Assembly: GCF_036391795.1 (NCBI RefSeq) | Contig: NZ_DASVZH010000308.1 | Location: 1-16,443 of the forward strand | DNA: 16,443 nt | Direction of reading: 5' to 3' | Source: Oryzihumus sp036391795 | Lineage (GTDB): Bacteria > Actinomycetota > Actinomycetes > Actinomycetales > Dermatophilaceae | Shown: piece by piece, positions 1 through 6,414 of the stretch | Position numbering within the stretch: the stretch's first letter is position 1 | How the letters are laid out: each line of letters begins with the position of its first letter | Notes under the pieces: generated by a model | Database searches by the model: none | Told to the model about the DNA's origin: nothing | Seen by the model: only the letters and a program-made list of their open reading frames with translations | Made by a program: the position numbers and the translations under genes

Positions 1-413
1 AGCGAGGACGTGTAGCCCTCCTCGCACATGACGATCACCCGCAGGTCGAACGCCGCGATCGGCAGGCGCGCCTCGTGCCGCGGGTCGAACCGCCACTCCA
101 GGTGGTTGCGCTCCACCTGCACCGGGGCGAGTGAGGCGTCGACGACGCCGTCGCGCTCCCGCTGGAACTGCGGGCGGATGTCGACGATGACGGCCCGCCC
201 GTGCAGGACCTCCTGGTAGGCCGTGCGGGCGCTGACCCGGCTGAGCCGGGAGCGGGAGTCCTCGAGCTGGTCGTCGATCCCGGCGTAGACCGGGGCGTCC
301 CAGCCCCGGCCGGGGTGCTCGCCCGAGCGGCGCCGGCTCGCGAACAGCTCGGTCTGCCAGTGCAGCGCCGGGCTCTCCGGAGACGGCGCGGGTGGGGGCG
401 TGGACGTCGTCAC
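1..413 (-). CDS. Rhodanese-like domain protein (3' end beyond window)
   Basis: Only the first 137 residues are inside the window; the gene continues past base 1. The visible part has a Pro/Ser-rich N-terminus (about 1-16) and then a rhodanese fold: VIVDIRP near 76-81, DGVV and the LAPVQVERNHLEWR strand/turn near 88-108, and the active-site loop MCEEGYTSS with the presumed persulfide cysteine at C130. Rhodaneses move sulfane sulfur through a cysteine persulfide. The GTG start overlaps the stop of the upstream cysteine dioxygenase in a GTGA tetranucleotide, so the two are probably translationally coupled in one operon. The pairing suggests the rhodanese handles sulfur released during cysteine breakdown; this is inferred from context. 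The family call is solid; the exact substrate is unknown. Confidence 0.88.
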   Translation of the reverse strand, partial: MTTSTPPPAPSPESPALHWQTELFASRRRSGEHPGRGWDAPVYAGIDDQLEDSRSRLSRVSARTAYQEVLHGRAVIVDIRPQFQRERDGVVDASLAPVQVERNHLEWRFDPRHEARLPIAAFDLRVIVMCEEGYTSS

Positions 414-904
414 CAGTCCACCCCTGCCCGCTCGATCCCCTTGGCCCGCAAGCCATCTGGGGTCACGGCATACCGGGTCATCGCGGTCAGCCGTGGGGTG
501 TAGAGGTGGATCGACAGCGCGGCGCCCACGCCGGCGTTGGCGACGTGGTGCACGTGCCTGGGGCCGAACGAGCGGCCGTCGCCGGCCTTGAGCGAGCGGG
601 ACTCGGCCCGTCTGCCGTGCCACGACTGCTCCAGCAGGTGGCCGCGGACGGTGAGGAACGCGCCGGCGGACTCGACGTGGTCGTGCCAGCCCGTGCCGGT
701 GCCCTCGGGCCAGGTCAGCAGCCAGATCTGCAGGTGCGGCGTGGAGTCCAGCACGGTCCACTGCCGCTCCGTGGCGGTCAGGTCGACGTGGCGTTCGAGG
801 TCGGGGTCGGAGGCGAAGAGCCGGGCGGTGCGCAGCAGCTGGTCGGGGGTGAACCGGTTCACGCCGGCGGTGCCGCCCCGGGTGGTCGAGGGTGCGAGGG
901 TCAT
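410..904 (-). CDS. Cysteine dioxygenase-type cupin protein
   Basis: This 164-residue protein is a single cupin of the cysteine dioxygenase family, which oxidises cysteine to cysteine sulfinate with a mononuclear non-heme iron. Visible ligand motifs are W-H-D-H (H74, H76) and, in the second cupin motif, H-V-H-H-V-A-N, where H119 fits the family pattern H-x-V-x-N. The length is short, as in bacterial enzymes. I chose the ATG at 904 because a GGAG ribosome site lies 6 nt upstream and because the longer in-frame reading (from 973) would overlap a well-formed leader peptide ORF. The gene is followed by a rhodanese with a GTGA overlap and preceded, 16 nt upstream, by the leader peptide. Substrate could be cysteine or a related thiol such as 3-mercaptopropionate; the sequence does not decide. 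Confidence 0.88.
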   Translation of the reverse strand: MTLAPSTTRGGTAGVNRFTPDQLLRTARLFASDPDLERHVDLTATERQWTVLDSTPHLQIWLLTWPEGTGTGWHDHVESAGAFLTVRGHLLEQSWHGRRAESRSLKAGDGRSFGPRHVHHVANAGVGAALSIHLYTPRLTAMTRYAVTPDGLRAKGIERAGVDW

Positions 905-920
905 GTGGTGCTCCAGGTGG

Positions 921-1037
921 TCAGTGCGGTCGGGGTGTCGCAGGGCGCATTCGCGTGCGCTGACACAGGGCACTGGCGATCCGGTGCAGGTCGATGTGCC
1001 GTCGGCGGTATGCCGTGTGGCTGCGGGGGTGTGTCAT
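921..1037 (-). CDS. Short leader peptide of the sulfur operon (38 aa)
   Basis: This small ORF reads MTHPRSHTAYRRRHIDL then HRIASALCQR and an Arg/Pro-rich tail. The RRRHIDLxRIASALC core matches a recurrent actinobacterial family that annotation pipelines call putative leader peptide, usually placed just before sulfur-metabolism genes (from memory). It has an ATG at 1037 with a GGAG ribosome site upstream (GGAGACCTCGC-ATG). Its stop lies 16 nt before the cysteine dioxygenase start, and the dioxygenase ribosome site falls inside that gap. The single cysteine, C25, uses TGT (965-963), a rare codon in so GC-rich a genome. I infer that ribosome behaviour on this peptide in response to cysteine tunes initiation or transcription of the downstream genes. 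The peptide identity is well supported; the mechanism is inference. Confidence 0.8.
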   Translation of the reverse strand: MTHPRSHTAYRRRHIDLHRIASALCQRTRMRPATPRPH

Positions 1038-1129
1038 GCGAGGTCTCCGTGGGGGTGGCCGCTGGGTGTGCGAGCGGCGGGGCTGCGGGCTGGTGGTCAG
1101 GCCTGGCAGCGGCACCGCATGGCGCAGCG

Positions 1130-1148
1130 GCACATGGCAACCATGTGC
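1130..1148. promoter_or_regulatory. Perfect 8-bp dyad upstream of leader peptide (possible operator)
   Basis: GCACATGG-CAA-CCATGTGC is a perfect inverted repeat with 8-bp arms and a 3-bp centre, about 93 nt upstream of the leader peptide start. The geometry suits a dimeric repressor or activator for the dioxygenase/rhodanese operon. No clear -10/-35 pair was seen nearby, and the regulator is unknown. Confidence 0.35.
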
Positions 1149-1238
1149 GTCGGCGTGCGCCATACGGTCGAAGACATGGCCCCAGTCCAGCACGGGGCTG
1201 CGACAGGCGGCAACGGAGAACCCCGCTCGTCCCATGAT

Positions 1239-1255
1239 GCGGACGGGATGTCCGC
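1239..1255 (-). terminator. Possible terminator after the DedA gene
   Basis: GCGGAC-GGGAT-GTCCGC forms a 6-bp perfect stem with a 5-nt loop, 23 nt past the DedA stop codon. There is no T-run, which is common in GC-rich actinobacteria. An 11-bp direct repeat, GTGGTCAGTCG, also occurs at 1259-1269 and 1275-1285, overlapping the gene end. Confidence 0.35.
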
Positions 1256-1278
1256 CAAGTGGTCAGTCGTCGACGTGG

Positions 1279-1905
1279 TCAGTCGGCGAGCTCGCGCGCA
1301 CGGTCGGCCCGGCGCCGCCTCACGTGCAGCACGACGAGGGCGACGACAACCAGCCCCACCGCGGCGAACGCCGCACCGCGCCCGACCTGTTGCTCGACCG
1401 TCTTGTACGAGTTCCCCGCCAGGTAGCCGAGCACCACGAAGCCGATCCCCCACACCACCCCGCCGAACGCGTTGAAGGCGAGGAAGCGCGGGTACGGCAT
1501 ACGGGCGGACCCGGCCAGGGCCGGCATGACGGCACGGAAGAACGCGGTGAACCGGCCGAGGAAGACCGCCCAGCCGCCGCGCCGGGCGAGGAAGTCCTGG
1601 GCGTCCTGGATGCGGTGCCGGTGCCGGTCCAGCCGGCCGTGGCCGAGCAGCTTCGGCCCGACGAGGTGCTTGCCGACCTCGTAGCCCACCGTGTCGCCCA
1701 CGATCGCGGCGAGGACGACGACGGCGGCGATGGCGGGCAGGCTGACGTGGCCGCGGCTGGCGTCCACCCCGCCGAGGACCGCCGCGGTCTCGCCCGGGAT
1801 GACGAAGCCGACGAACAGGGCGTCCTCGGCGAAGACGAGGGCGGCGACACCGAGGTAGACCCAGATGGTCGCGACGCTCAGCAGGCCCTCGACGATGCCG
1901 CTCAT
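1279..1905 (-). CDS. DedA/VTT family membrane protein
   Basis: This 208-residue integral membrane protein has the DedA signature order: a first helix (about 12-32), the FVIPGETA motif near 34-41, a helix ending GDTVGYEVGK near 68-77, the F-L-G-R-F-T-A-F-F-R stretch near 116-125 followed by P-A-L-A-G, and terminal helices with a basic tail (VRRRRADRAR). DedA proteins are membrane transporters of the VTT fold; characterised members act as undecaprenyl-phosphate or phospholipid translocases or in proton-dependent envelope homeostasis. The ATG at 1905 is preceded by GTGGAGAGC, a usable ribosome site. The 424-residue in-frame reading upstream is non-protein-like and overlaps a plus-strand gene, so it was not used. 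The gene appears monocistronic. The exact lipid substrate cannot be read from sequence. Confidence 0.92.
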   Translation of the reverse strand: MSGIVEGLLSVATIWVYLGVAALVFAEDALFVGFVIPGETAAVLGGVDASRGHVSLPAIAAVVVLAAIVGDTVGYEVGKHLVGPKLLGHGRLDRHRHRIQDAQDFLARRGGWAVFLGRFTAFFRAVMPALAGSARMPYPRFLAFNAFGGVVWGIGFVVLGYLAGNSYKTVEQQVGRGAAFAAVGLVVVALVVLHVRRRRADRARELAD

Positions 1906-2022
1906 GCTCTCCACTCTCGTTGCCCGCGGACGGGGTCCACGGCATGCCGCCGCGGCTGCCCAGCCTAGGTGAGCCGGCCGGCCCGTCCGGCAGGGCCACC
2001 CGGTCGGGCGCACACTGGTCGG

Positions 2023-2421
2023 GTGATCTCGCTGGAGCTGGCCCAGAGGCTGCGGTCGGCGGGCCTGGCCTGGGAGCCGGAGCCCGGAGACCGGTTCGTC
2101 GTACCCGGGCGCGACATGGACGACGAGGTCTTCGTCGTGAGCACGATGCTCGTCGACGTGCACGAGTTCCCCACCGGCCGGGTCATCGGCTTCAACGGCA
2201 CCACCGAGTGGGCGCTGGACAGCATCGAGCAGCACGAGGTCGTCTGGCTGCCGTGGGAGCACCAGCTGCGCGAGCGGCTCGGCGATCGGTTCACCCGGCT
2301 CGAGACCGGCGACGTCGGCTTCGTCGTGGTCACCGCGTGGGACGGCCGGGAGGAGCGGTCCGCGCACCTCGACGCCGAATGTGCTTATGCGCAGAGCCTT
2401 CTCGCACTGCTGAGCGGCTGA
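2023..2421 (+). CDS. Small conserved actinobacterial protein (often labelled CpaE-like)
   Basis: The 132-residue product starts MISLELAQRL and contains the distinctive stretch DRFVVPGRDMDDEVFVVS then FPTGRVIGFNGTTEWALDS near 59-77. I recognise this as a family common in actinobacteria that databases often call pilus assembly protein CpaE. The protein is far too short for CpaE and shows no P-loop or receiver domain, so that name looks like an annotation carry-over. It has no signal peptide and no membrane segment, and it is acidic. I chose GTG at 2023; the upstream in-frame ATG at 1969 would add a low-complexity Pro/Arg extension. No clear ribosome site precedes the GTG, so a leaderless transcript is possible. 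Function is unknown. It is divergent from the DedA gene across 117 bp. Confidence 0.78.
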   Translation: MISLELAQRLRSAGLAWEPEPGDRFVVPGRDMDDEVFVVSTMLVDVHEFPTGRVIGFNGTTEWALDSIEQHEVVWLPWEHQLRERLGDRFTRLETGDVGFVVVTAWDGREERSAHLDAECAYAQSLLALLSG

Positions 2422-2606
2422 CGCGGGCGGCCGGCGTCGACCGTGCGACCGGGGTCTGGTGGCCCACGACGGCTCTCCGGAGGGGTGTGGCGAATCGCCT
2501 CCACGGCGGCCCCTGCTGGATATCATCGACACGCCCGACGGCATCCGTGGCACCCACGCCCGGATCCCTGCAGTGACAGCGTTTCTGGAGACGGCGAGGG
2601 GGCGCG
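2422..2606. other. Intergenic region before the phosphorelay operon
   Basis: This 185-bp gap holds the presumed promoter of the kinase operon. TGGATATCAT near 2517-2526 contains a -10-like TATCAT, but no convincing -35 lies at the right spacing. The kinase ribosome site GAGGGGG is just before 2607. No open frame in the gap looks protein-like. Confidence 0.35.
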
Positions 2607-4970
2607 ATGGGTCGGTCCGAGGCAGCCAGTGCGCCGGCTGCCGGCCAGGACGCGCGCTTCCGGCACTTCGCCGAGGACCTGCTGGTCGCCCGCCTCCCGG
2701 TGACCGTCTATGCCGCGTTCCCCGGCGCCGACGGGCGCTGGCTCTACGTGAGCGACCGGGTCGAGGAGCTGCTCGGCTTCACGGCGCAGCAGTTCCTCGA
2801 CGACCGGGGGCTGTGGTTCCAGCGGGTCCACCCCGAGGACCGCGACCGGGTCATCCAGGCCGAGAACCGCAGCCTGGTCGCCGGCTTCCACTACGCCGCG
2901 GAGTACCGCATGGTCCGCGCCGACGGGCGGGTCGTCTGGGTTCTCGACGACACCGTGCTGGAGCACGTCGCGGGGGAGGGGCTGGTGCAGCACGGCCTGC
3001 TCTCCGACATCACCCGGCGCAAGCGCACCGAGATGCTCCTGGCCGCCCACACCGACCTGCTCGGCGAGCTCGCCGACGGTGAGCCGCTGCCGGAGATCCT
3101 CAGCCACCTCGCGCAGACCCTGGAGACGACCAGCGGGGCGGCGTTGTGCCACCTGGAGATCGACGCCGCCGACCAGCGCGAGGCCTTCGTCTCCCGCGCC
3201 GACGTCGCGGACTCCTCGCCGGTGCGTGCCTGGAAGGGCGAGGAGCTCCGGGTCCCGGTGCGGGACGGCCGGCGTGAGGTCGGCCGCCTCGTGCTGCGCT
3301 ACCCGCCCGGCCGCACCCGCGGCCCGGCCGACGACGAGCTCGCGGCATCGGGCGCCCGGCTGGCCGCGACCGTGCTGGAGCGGGCGGCCCAGCAGGACCG
3401 CGTGGCGACCTCGCTCGCGCTGCAGGAGGCCACCCTGGAGTCCACGGTCGACGGGATCCTCGTGGTGGATGCCACGGGCCGCATCGCGGGTGCCAACCGC
3501 AAGTTCGCCGAGATGTGGCACCTCGACCCCCAGCTGCTCGCCTCCGGTGACGACGCCACGGTCATGTCCTCGGTCCTGCGCCAGCTGGTCTACCCCGACG
3601 CGTTCGTCGAGCGGGTCCAGGAGCTGTACTCCAACCCCACCGCCAGCACCTTCGACGAGCTGCACTTCCGTGACGGCCGGGTCTTCGAGCGCTACTCCCA
3701 GCCGCAGCGGCTCAACGGCGAGAGCGTCGGCCGCGTCTGGAGCTTCCGCGACGTCACGGCCAACCGCCGCCTCGAGCGGGAGGTGCGCGAGCAGACCGCC
3801 GTCCTCGAACGACTCTCACGCCAGCACGAGTCGATCCTCAACTCCGCCGGCGACGGCATCTACGGCCTCGACCAGCAGGGGCGGGTCACTTTCATCAACG
3901 ACGCCGGCGCCCGGCTGCTGGGCCTGCCGCGCGAGGCGGTCCTGGGTCGCCCGGTCGACGACGTGATCCGCGCCGAGGAGGTCACCGGGGACGCCGGCGG
4001 GGAGGCGTCGGCTGCTTCGGCCGTGGGGTCAGCGGACCCCACGACGCGTCTGGTGACCGGACGCACCGTCCGCGCGGACGGCCGCGTCTTCGACTCCGAG
4101 CGGATCGTGGCGCCGATCGTCCAGGACGGCGGCGTGGTCGGGTCCGTGGTCATCTTCCGGGACATCAGCGAGCGGCGGGCGGTCGACACGATGAAGGACG
4201 AGTTCATCTCGGTGGTCAGCCACGAGCTGCGCACCCCGCTCACCTCGATCCGGGGAGCGCTGGGCCTGCTCGCCGGCGGCGCGGCCGGGGAGCTGCCCCC
4301 TCGCGCGCACCGGATGGTCGAGGTGGCCAGCGACAGCAGCGACCGGCTGATCCGCCTGATCAACGACATCCTCGACGTGGAGCGGATGGCCGCCGGCAAG
4401 CTGCGGCTCCGGCCCGAGCAGGTCGACGTGTTGCGGCTGGTCGCCACCGCGGTGGACGAGACGGCACCGCTGGCCCACGAGGCGGGTGTGCGGATCGAGG
4501 TCGGTGCCGTCTTCGGCTCGGTCTGGGCCGACCGGGACCGGGTGGTGCAGACGCTGACCAACCTGCTCGGCAACGCCGTGAAGTTCTCCCCGGTGGGGTC
4601 GGTGGTGCGGCTCACGGTCGTCGCGGGTGAGTGGCAGGTGCGCTTCGACATCGTCGACGAGGGGCCGGGCATCCCCACCGACCAGCTCGAGGCGATCTTC
4701 AACCGGTTCCAGCAGGTCGACGCCTCCGACACCCGCAGCAAGGGTGGTACCGGCCTGGGCCTGGCCATCTGCCGAGGCATCGTCGAGCAGCACGGCGGCG
4801 ACATCTGGGCCACCAGCGCCGGGCCGGGCACCGGCGCCACGTTCTCCTTCACCCTGCCGACCGGCCCGGGCGGGACCCGACGGCGCAGCGCCGGTGACCG
4901 CAGAAGGGTGGCCAGCAGCGGGTCGGTGTCCACGGTGCTGGGGCAGCACCGCCCGGGGACGACGTCGTGA
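2607..4970 (+). CDS. Soluble PAS/GAF multi-sensor histidine kinase
   Basis: The 787-residue kinase has no signal peptide and no membrane helix, so it should sense a cytoplasmic or diffusible cue. Domains in order: PAS-1 about 30-140 (WLYVSDRVEELLGF, VHPEDRDRV), a degenerate GAF-like segment about 146-262, PAS-2 about 272-390 (STVDGILVVD), PAS-3 about 405-525 (SAGDGIYGLD, FINDAGARLLGL), HisKA with SHELRTPLTS and phospho-acceptor H539, and HATPase_c with N-box LLGNAVKF (N656), G1 DEGPGIP (684-690), F-box near 698-701 and G2 GTGLGLA (714-720). PAS-3 holds a low-complexity Gly/Ala/Ser insert near 459-478. The C-terminal 35 residues are basic and disordered-looking. The start ATG has a GAGGGGG ribosome site. 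The stop overlaps the receiver gene by GTGA. No PAS cofactor ligand was identified, so the signal is unknown. Confidence 0.93.
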   Translation: MGRSEAASAPAAGQDARFRHFAEDLLVARLPVTVYAAFPGADGRWLYVSDRVEELLGFTAQQFLDDRGLWFQRVHPEDRDRVIQAENRSLVAGFHYAAEYRMVRADGRVVWVLDDTVLEHVAGEGLVQHGLLSDITRRKRTEMLLAAHTDLLGELADGEPLPEILSHLAQTLETTSGAALCHLEIDAADQREAFVSRADVADSSPVRAWKGEELRVPVRDGRREVGRLVLRYPPGRTRGPADDELAASGARLAATVLERAAQQDRVATSLALQEATLESTVDGILVVDATGRIAGANRKFAEMWHLDPQLLASGDDATVMSSVLRQLVYPDAFVERVQELYSNPTASTFDELHFRDGRVFERYSQPQRLNGESVGRVWSFRDVTANRRLEREVREQTAVLERLSRQHESILNSAGDGIYGLDQQGRVTFINDAGARLLGLPREAVLGRPVDDVIRAEEVTGDAGGEASAASAVGSADPTTRLVTGRTVRADGRVFDSERIVAPIVQDGGVVGSVVIFRDISERRAVDTMKDEFISVVSHELRTPLTSIRGALGLLAGGAAGELPPRAHRMVEVASDSSDRLIRLINDILDVERMAAGKLRLRPEQVDVLRLVATAVDETAPLAHEAGVRIEVGAVFGSVWADRDRVVQTLTNLLGNAVKFSPVGSVVRLTVVAGEWQVRFDIVDEGPGIPTDQLEAIFNRFQQVDASDTRSKGGTGLGLAICRGIVEQHGGDIWATSAGPGTGATFSFTLPTGPGGTRRRSAGDRRRVASSGSVSTVLGQHRPGTTS

Positions 4971-5344
4971 AGCGGGTGCTCGTCGTCGACGACGACGACA
5001 TCATCCTCGAGGTCGCCCAGATGAGCCTGGAGGCGGTGGCCGGCTGGGACGTCATCACCGCCTCCAGCGGGGCCGAAGCGGTGACCACCGCCCGGGCCGA
5101 GGTGCCGGACGCGATCGTGATGGACGTGATGATGCCGGAGATGGACGGCCCGACCGCCTGCCGGCTGCTGGCTGCGGACGAGCGCACCCGCGGCATCCCG
5201 ATCGTGCTGCTGACCGCCAAGGTGCAGCAGTCCGAGCAGCGGCAGTGGGCCAGCCTGCCGGTGGCCGGCGTGCTGGCCAAGCCGTTCGACCCGATGCGGC
5301 TGGCCGGTCAGGTGGCCGAGCTCGTCGGCTGGAGCCTGACGTGA
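4967..5344 (+). CDS. Stand-alone response-regulator receiver (CheY-like)
   Basis: The 125-residue product is a receiver domain with no output domain. The acidic pocket is D8/D9/D10 in VVDDDDI, the phospho-acceptor is D53 in VMDVMMPEMDG, the switch threonine is T83 in LLTAK, and the conserved lysine is K105 in AKPFDP. The GTG start lies inside the kinase stop (GTGA), and the stop overlaps the next gene the same way, so the three proteins are translationally coupled. The likely role is to accept phosphate from the upstream kinase H539 and pass it to, or receive it from, the downstream HPt protein. With no DNA-binding or enzymatic domain, its effect must come through protein contacts or further phosphotransfer. 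Confidence 0.93.
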   Translation: MKRVLVVDDDDIILEVAQMSLEAVAGWDVITASSGAEAVTTARAEVPDAIVMDVMMPEMDGPTACRLLAADERTRGIPIVLLTAKVQQSEQRQWASLPVAGVLAKPFDPMRLAGQVAELVGWSLT

Positions 5345-5697
5345 ACGAGGGGGCCGGGTCCGGGAGGCCAGAGCCGGTGACCGACGCCGAGGCGACCGGG
5401 CTGGGCGCCGGCTGGGACGACCTCAAGCTCCGGGCCCGGGCCAACAACCTGGCCAAGGTCCCCGACATCGAGGTCGCCGTGACCGCGCTGCTCCGGGACG
5501 ACCTCGGCGAGCCGGCCCGGGAGCGGGCCGCGTTCCAGGCCCACAAGATCGCCGGCTCCGCGGGCACCTTCGGCCTGCCGCTGGCCTCCGACCTCGCGCG
5601 CCGGCTGGAGCGGCTGTTCGCCGCGCCCGGGCCGGGGCCCGAGCGCGGCGAGGAGGCCCGCGCGCTGGTGGCCCACCTGCGGGGCGAGCTCACCTGA
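5341..5697 (+). CDS. Stand-alone HPt phosphotransfer protein
   Basis: The 118-residue protein is a small helical phosphotransfer domain. The motif F-Q-A-H-K-I-A-G-S-A-G-T-F-G-L, with H68 as the phospho-histidine, matches the HPt consensus AHxLKGSAGxxGA, and the following helix DLARRLERLF fits the four-helix bundle. An acidic, Gly-rich N-terminal tail of about 20 residues precedes it. The start is a GTG overlapping the receiver stop (GTGA). As a separate small gene completing a kinase-receiver-HPt relay it is uncommon for an actinobacterium, where HPt domains are scarce. The final phosphate acceptor is not encoded here; a convergent peptidase gene follows. Confidence 0.85.
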   Translation: MNEGAGSGRPEPVTDAEATGLGAGWDDLKLRARANNLAKVPDIEVAVTALLRDDLGEPARERAAFQAHKIAGSAGTFGLPLASDLARRLERLFAAPGPGPERGEEARALVAHLRGELT

Positions 5698-5749
5698 CGG
5701 TGAGGCACGGCGGTGAGGCACGGTGGCGAAGCACCGCGGTGAGGCACAC
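5698..5749. repeat. Four tandem 13-bp repeats after the HPt gene
   Basis: The unit CGGTGAGGCACGG starts at 5698, 5711, 5724 and 5737, an exact 13-bp period. The first two copies are identical, the third differs at several positions (TGGCGAAGCACCG), and the fourth agrees over 11 bases. The array starts one base after the stop codon and its end runs into the hairpin arm that begins at 5745. Confidence 0.8.
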
Positions 5750-5775
5750 GGCATACCGGCGAGGTATGCCGCGTG
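5745..5775. terminator. Strong bidirectional hairpin between convergent genes
   Basis: CACACGGCATACC (5745-5757) pairs with GGTATGCCGCGTG (5763-5775) around a GGCGA loop: 13 bp with one A-C mismatch. It lies between the convergent HPt and NlpC/P60 genes, ending 6 nt before the peptidase stop codon. No T-run is present, so it is called on stem strength and position. Confidence 0.7.
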
Positions 5776-5781
5776 CCCACC

Positions 5782-6249
5782 TCAGCGGACGCGGCCGAAG
5801 TAGACCGAGCTGGTCCAGATCGGCACGAGGCTGACCCGGCGGCCGGGCCTGGGCGCGTGCCAGATCATGTTGTGGCCGGCGTAGATGGCCACGTGGTAGA
5901 TGCCGCTCCGGTTGTGGAAGAAGACCAGGTCGCCGACGCGCGCCTGGGAGCGGCGGATGTGCAGGGTGGCGCGGTACTGCTGGGTGGTGGTGCGGGGGAG
6001 GCGCTTGCCGACCCGGGCGTAGGACCACAGGGTCAGGCCGGAGCAGTCGAACTTGCGGGGGCCGACGGCGCCCCACTGGTAGGGCGCGCCCTTGCGGGAG
6101 GCCGCCTGGGCCTCGGCGCGCAGGCCGATCGACGCGACGGCGGCGGATGCGGGTGTCGCCGAGGCGACGGGGCCGATGACGCCGGCTGCGGCGAGCAGGA
6201 CCGAACAGGTTGCGGGCAGGACGAATCGGGCGAGGCGAGGGTGGAACAT
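5782..6249 (-). CDS. Secreted NlpC/P60 (C40) peptidoglycan endopeptidase
   Basis: The 155-residue protein has a Sec signal peptide (about 1-37: basic start, hydrophobic core, ASA cleavage-like site) followed directly by an NlpC/P60 domain. Catalytic residues are C69 in K-F-D-C-S-G-L, H119 in IYHVAIYAG and a third polar residue H131 in MIWHAP. YQWGAVGP before the cysteine and ARVGDLVFF are typical of the family. These enzymes cleave peptide stems of peptidoglycan, usually the D-Glu to diamino acid bond. With no SH3, LysM or coiled-coil partner it is a minimal form. Start ATG at 6249 has AAGGA about 10 nt upstream. Its long 5' leader matches the cyclic-di-AMP riboswitch, a known partner of cell-wall hydrolase genes in actinobacteria. 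Confidence 0.93.
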   Translation of the reverse strand: MFHPRLARFVLPATCSVLLAAAGVIGPVASATPASAAVASIGLRAEAQAASRKGAPYQWGAVGPRKFDCSGLTLWSYARVGKRLPRTTTQQYRATLHIRRSQARVGDLVFFHNRSGIYHVAIYAGHNMIWHAPRPGRRVSLVPIWTSSVYFGRVR

Positions 6250-6256
6250 GGGAGGG

Positions 6257-6405
6257 ATTCCTTCGGAACCGCCTGCGAAAGATGACCTGTCGGGTTCGGA
6301 CGCCGAAAGTTGCCCGGCCAGCCGTGGCTGGCTTCACCCCAAGAGACGTGTCGCGCCTCGTCGTGCTGGGTCTTCCGCTCCTGTCACAGACTGCAGTGGC
6401 TCGAC
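6257..6405 (-). ncRNA. Cyclic-di-AMP (ydaO-yuaA type) riboswitch
   Basis: On the minus strand the leader contains, in order, blocks I recognise from the ydaO-yuaA consensus: GGAGCGGAAGACCCA (6381-6367), TTGGGGTGAAGCC (6342-6330), a GCCAGCC/GGCTGGC stem (6317-6332), then CGTCCGAACCCGACAGG near 6303-6287 and GCAGGCGGTTCCGAAGGAA (6276-6258), which also carries the ribosome site. Order, spacing and position before a secreted cell-wall hydrolase gene fit. In other actinobacteria this class turns off hydrolase genes when c-di-AMP is high; whether this copy is an off-switch is inferred. Boundaries are approximate and no covariance search was run. Confidence 0.8.
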
Positions 6406-6408
6406 TGT

Positions 6409-6414
6409 GTTATC
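6409..6414 (-). promoter_or_regulatory. -10-like element of the riboswitch transcript
   Basis: GATAAC on the minus strand lies just upstream of the aptamer and would start transcription near its 5' end. No good -35 is seen at 16-18 bp, so the call is weak. Confidence 0.3.

Noticed and set aside
905..973. N-terminal extension of the cysteine dioxygenase to a GTG at 973
   Set aside because: It would overlap the leader peptide in another frame, adds residues unlike the family, and lacks the ribosome site that ATG 904 has.
1906..2553. N-terminal extension of DedA to 2553
   Set aside because: The added 216 residues are shadow sequence opposite the 2023-2421 gene; DedA proteins normally start just before the first helix, as at 1905.
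2523..3665. Long minus-strand open frame (380 codons) opposite the histidine kinase
   Set aside because: It lies wholly antisense to a kinase with clear domains, its composition is Gly/Val/Glu-biased as expected of a GC-rich shadow frame, and it has no recognisable motif.
5698..5749. CRISPR-like repeat array
   Set aside because: The 13-bp units are contiguous with no spacers and there are no cas genes; it is a simple tandem repeat.
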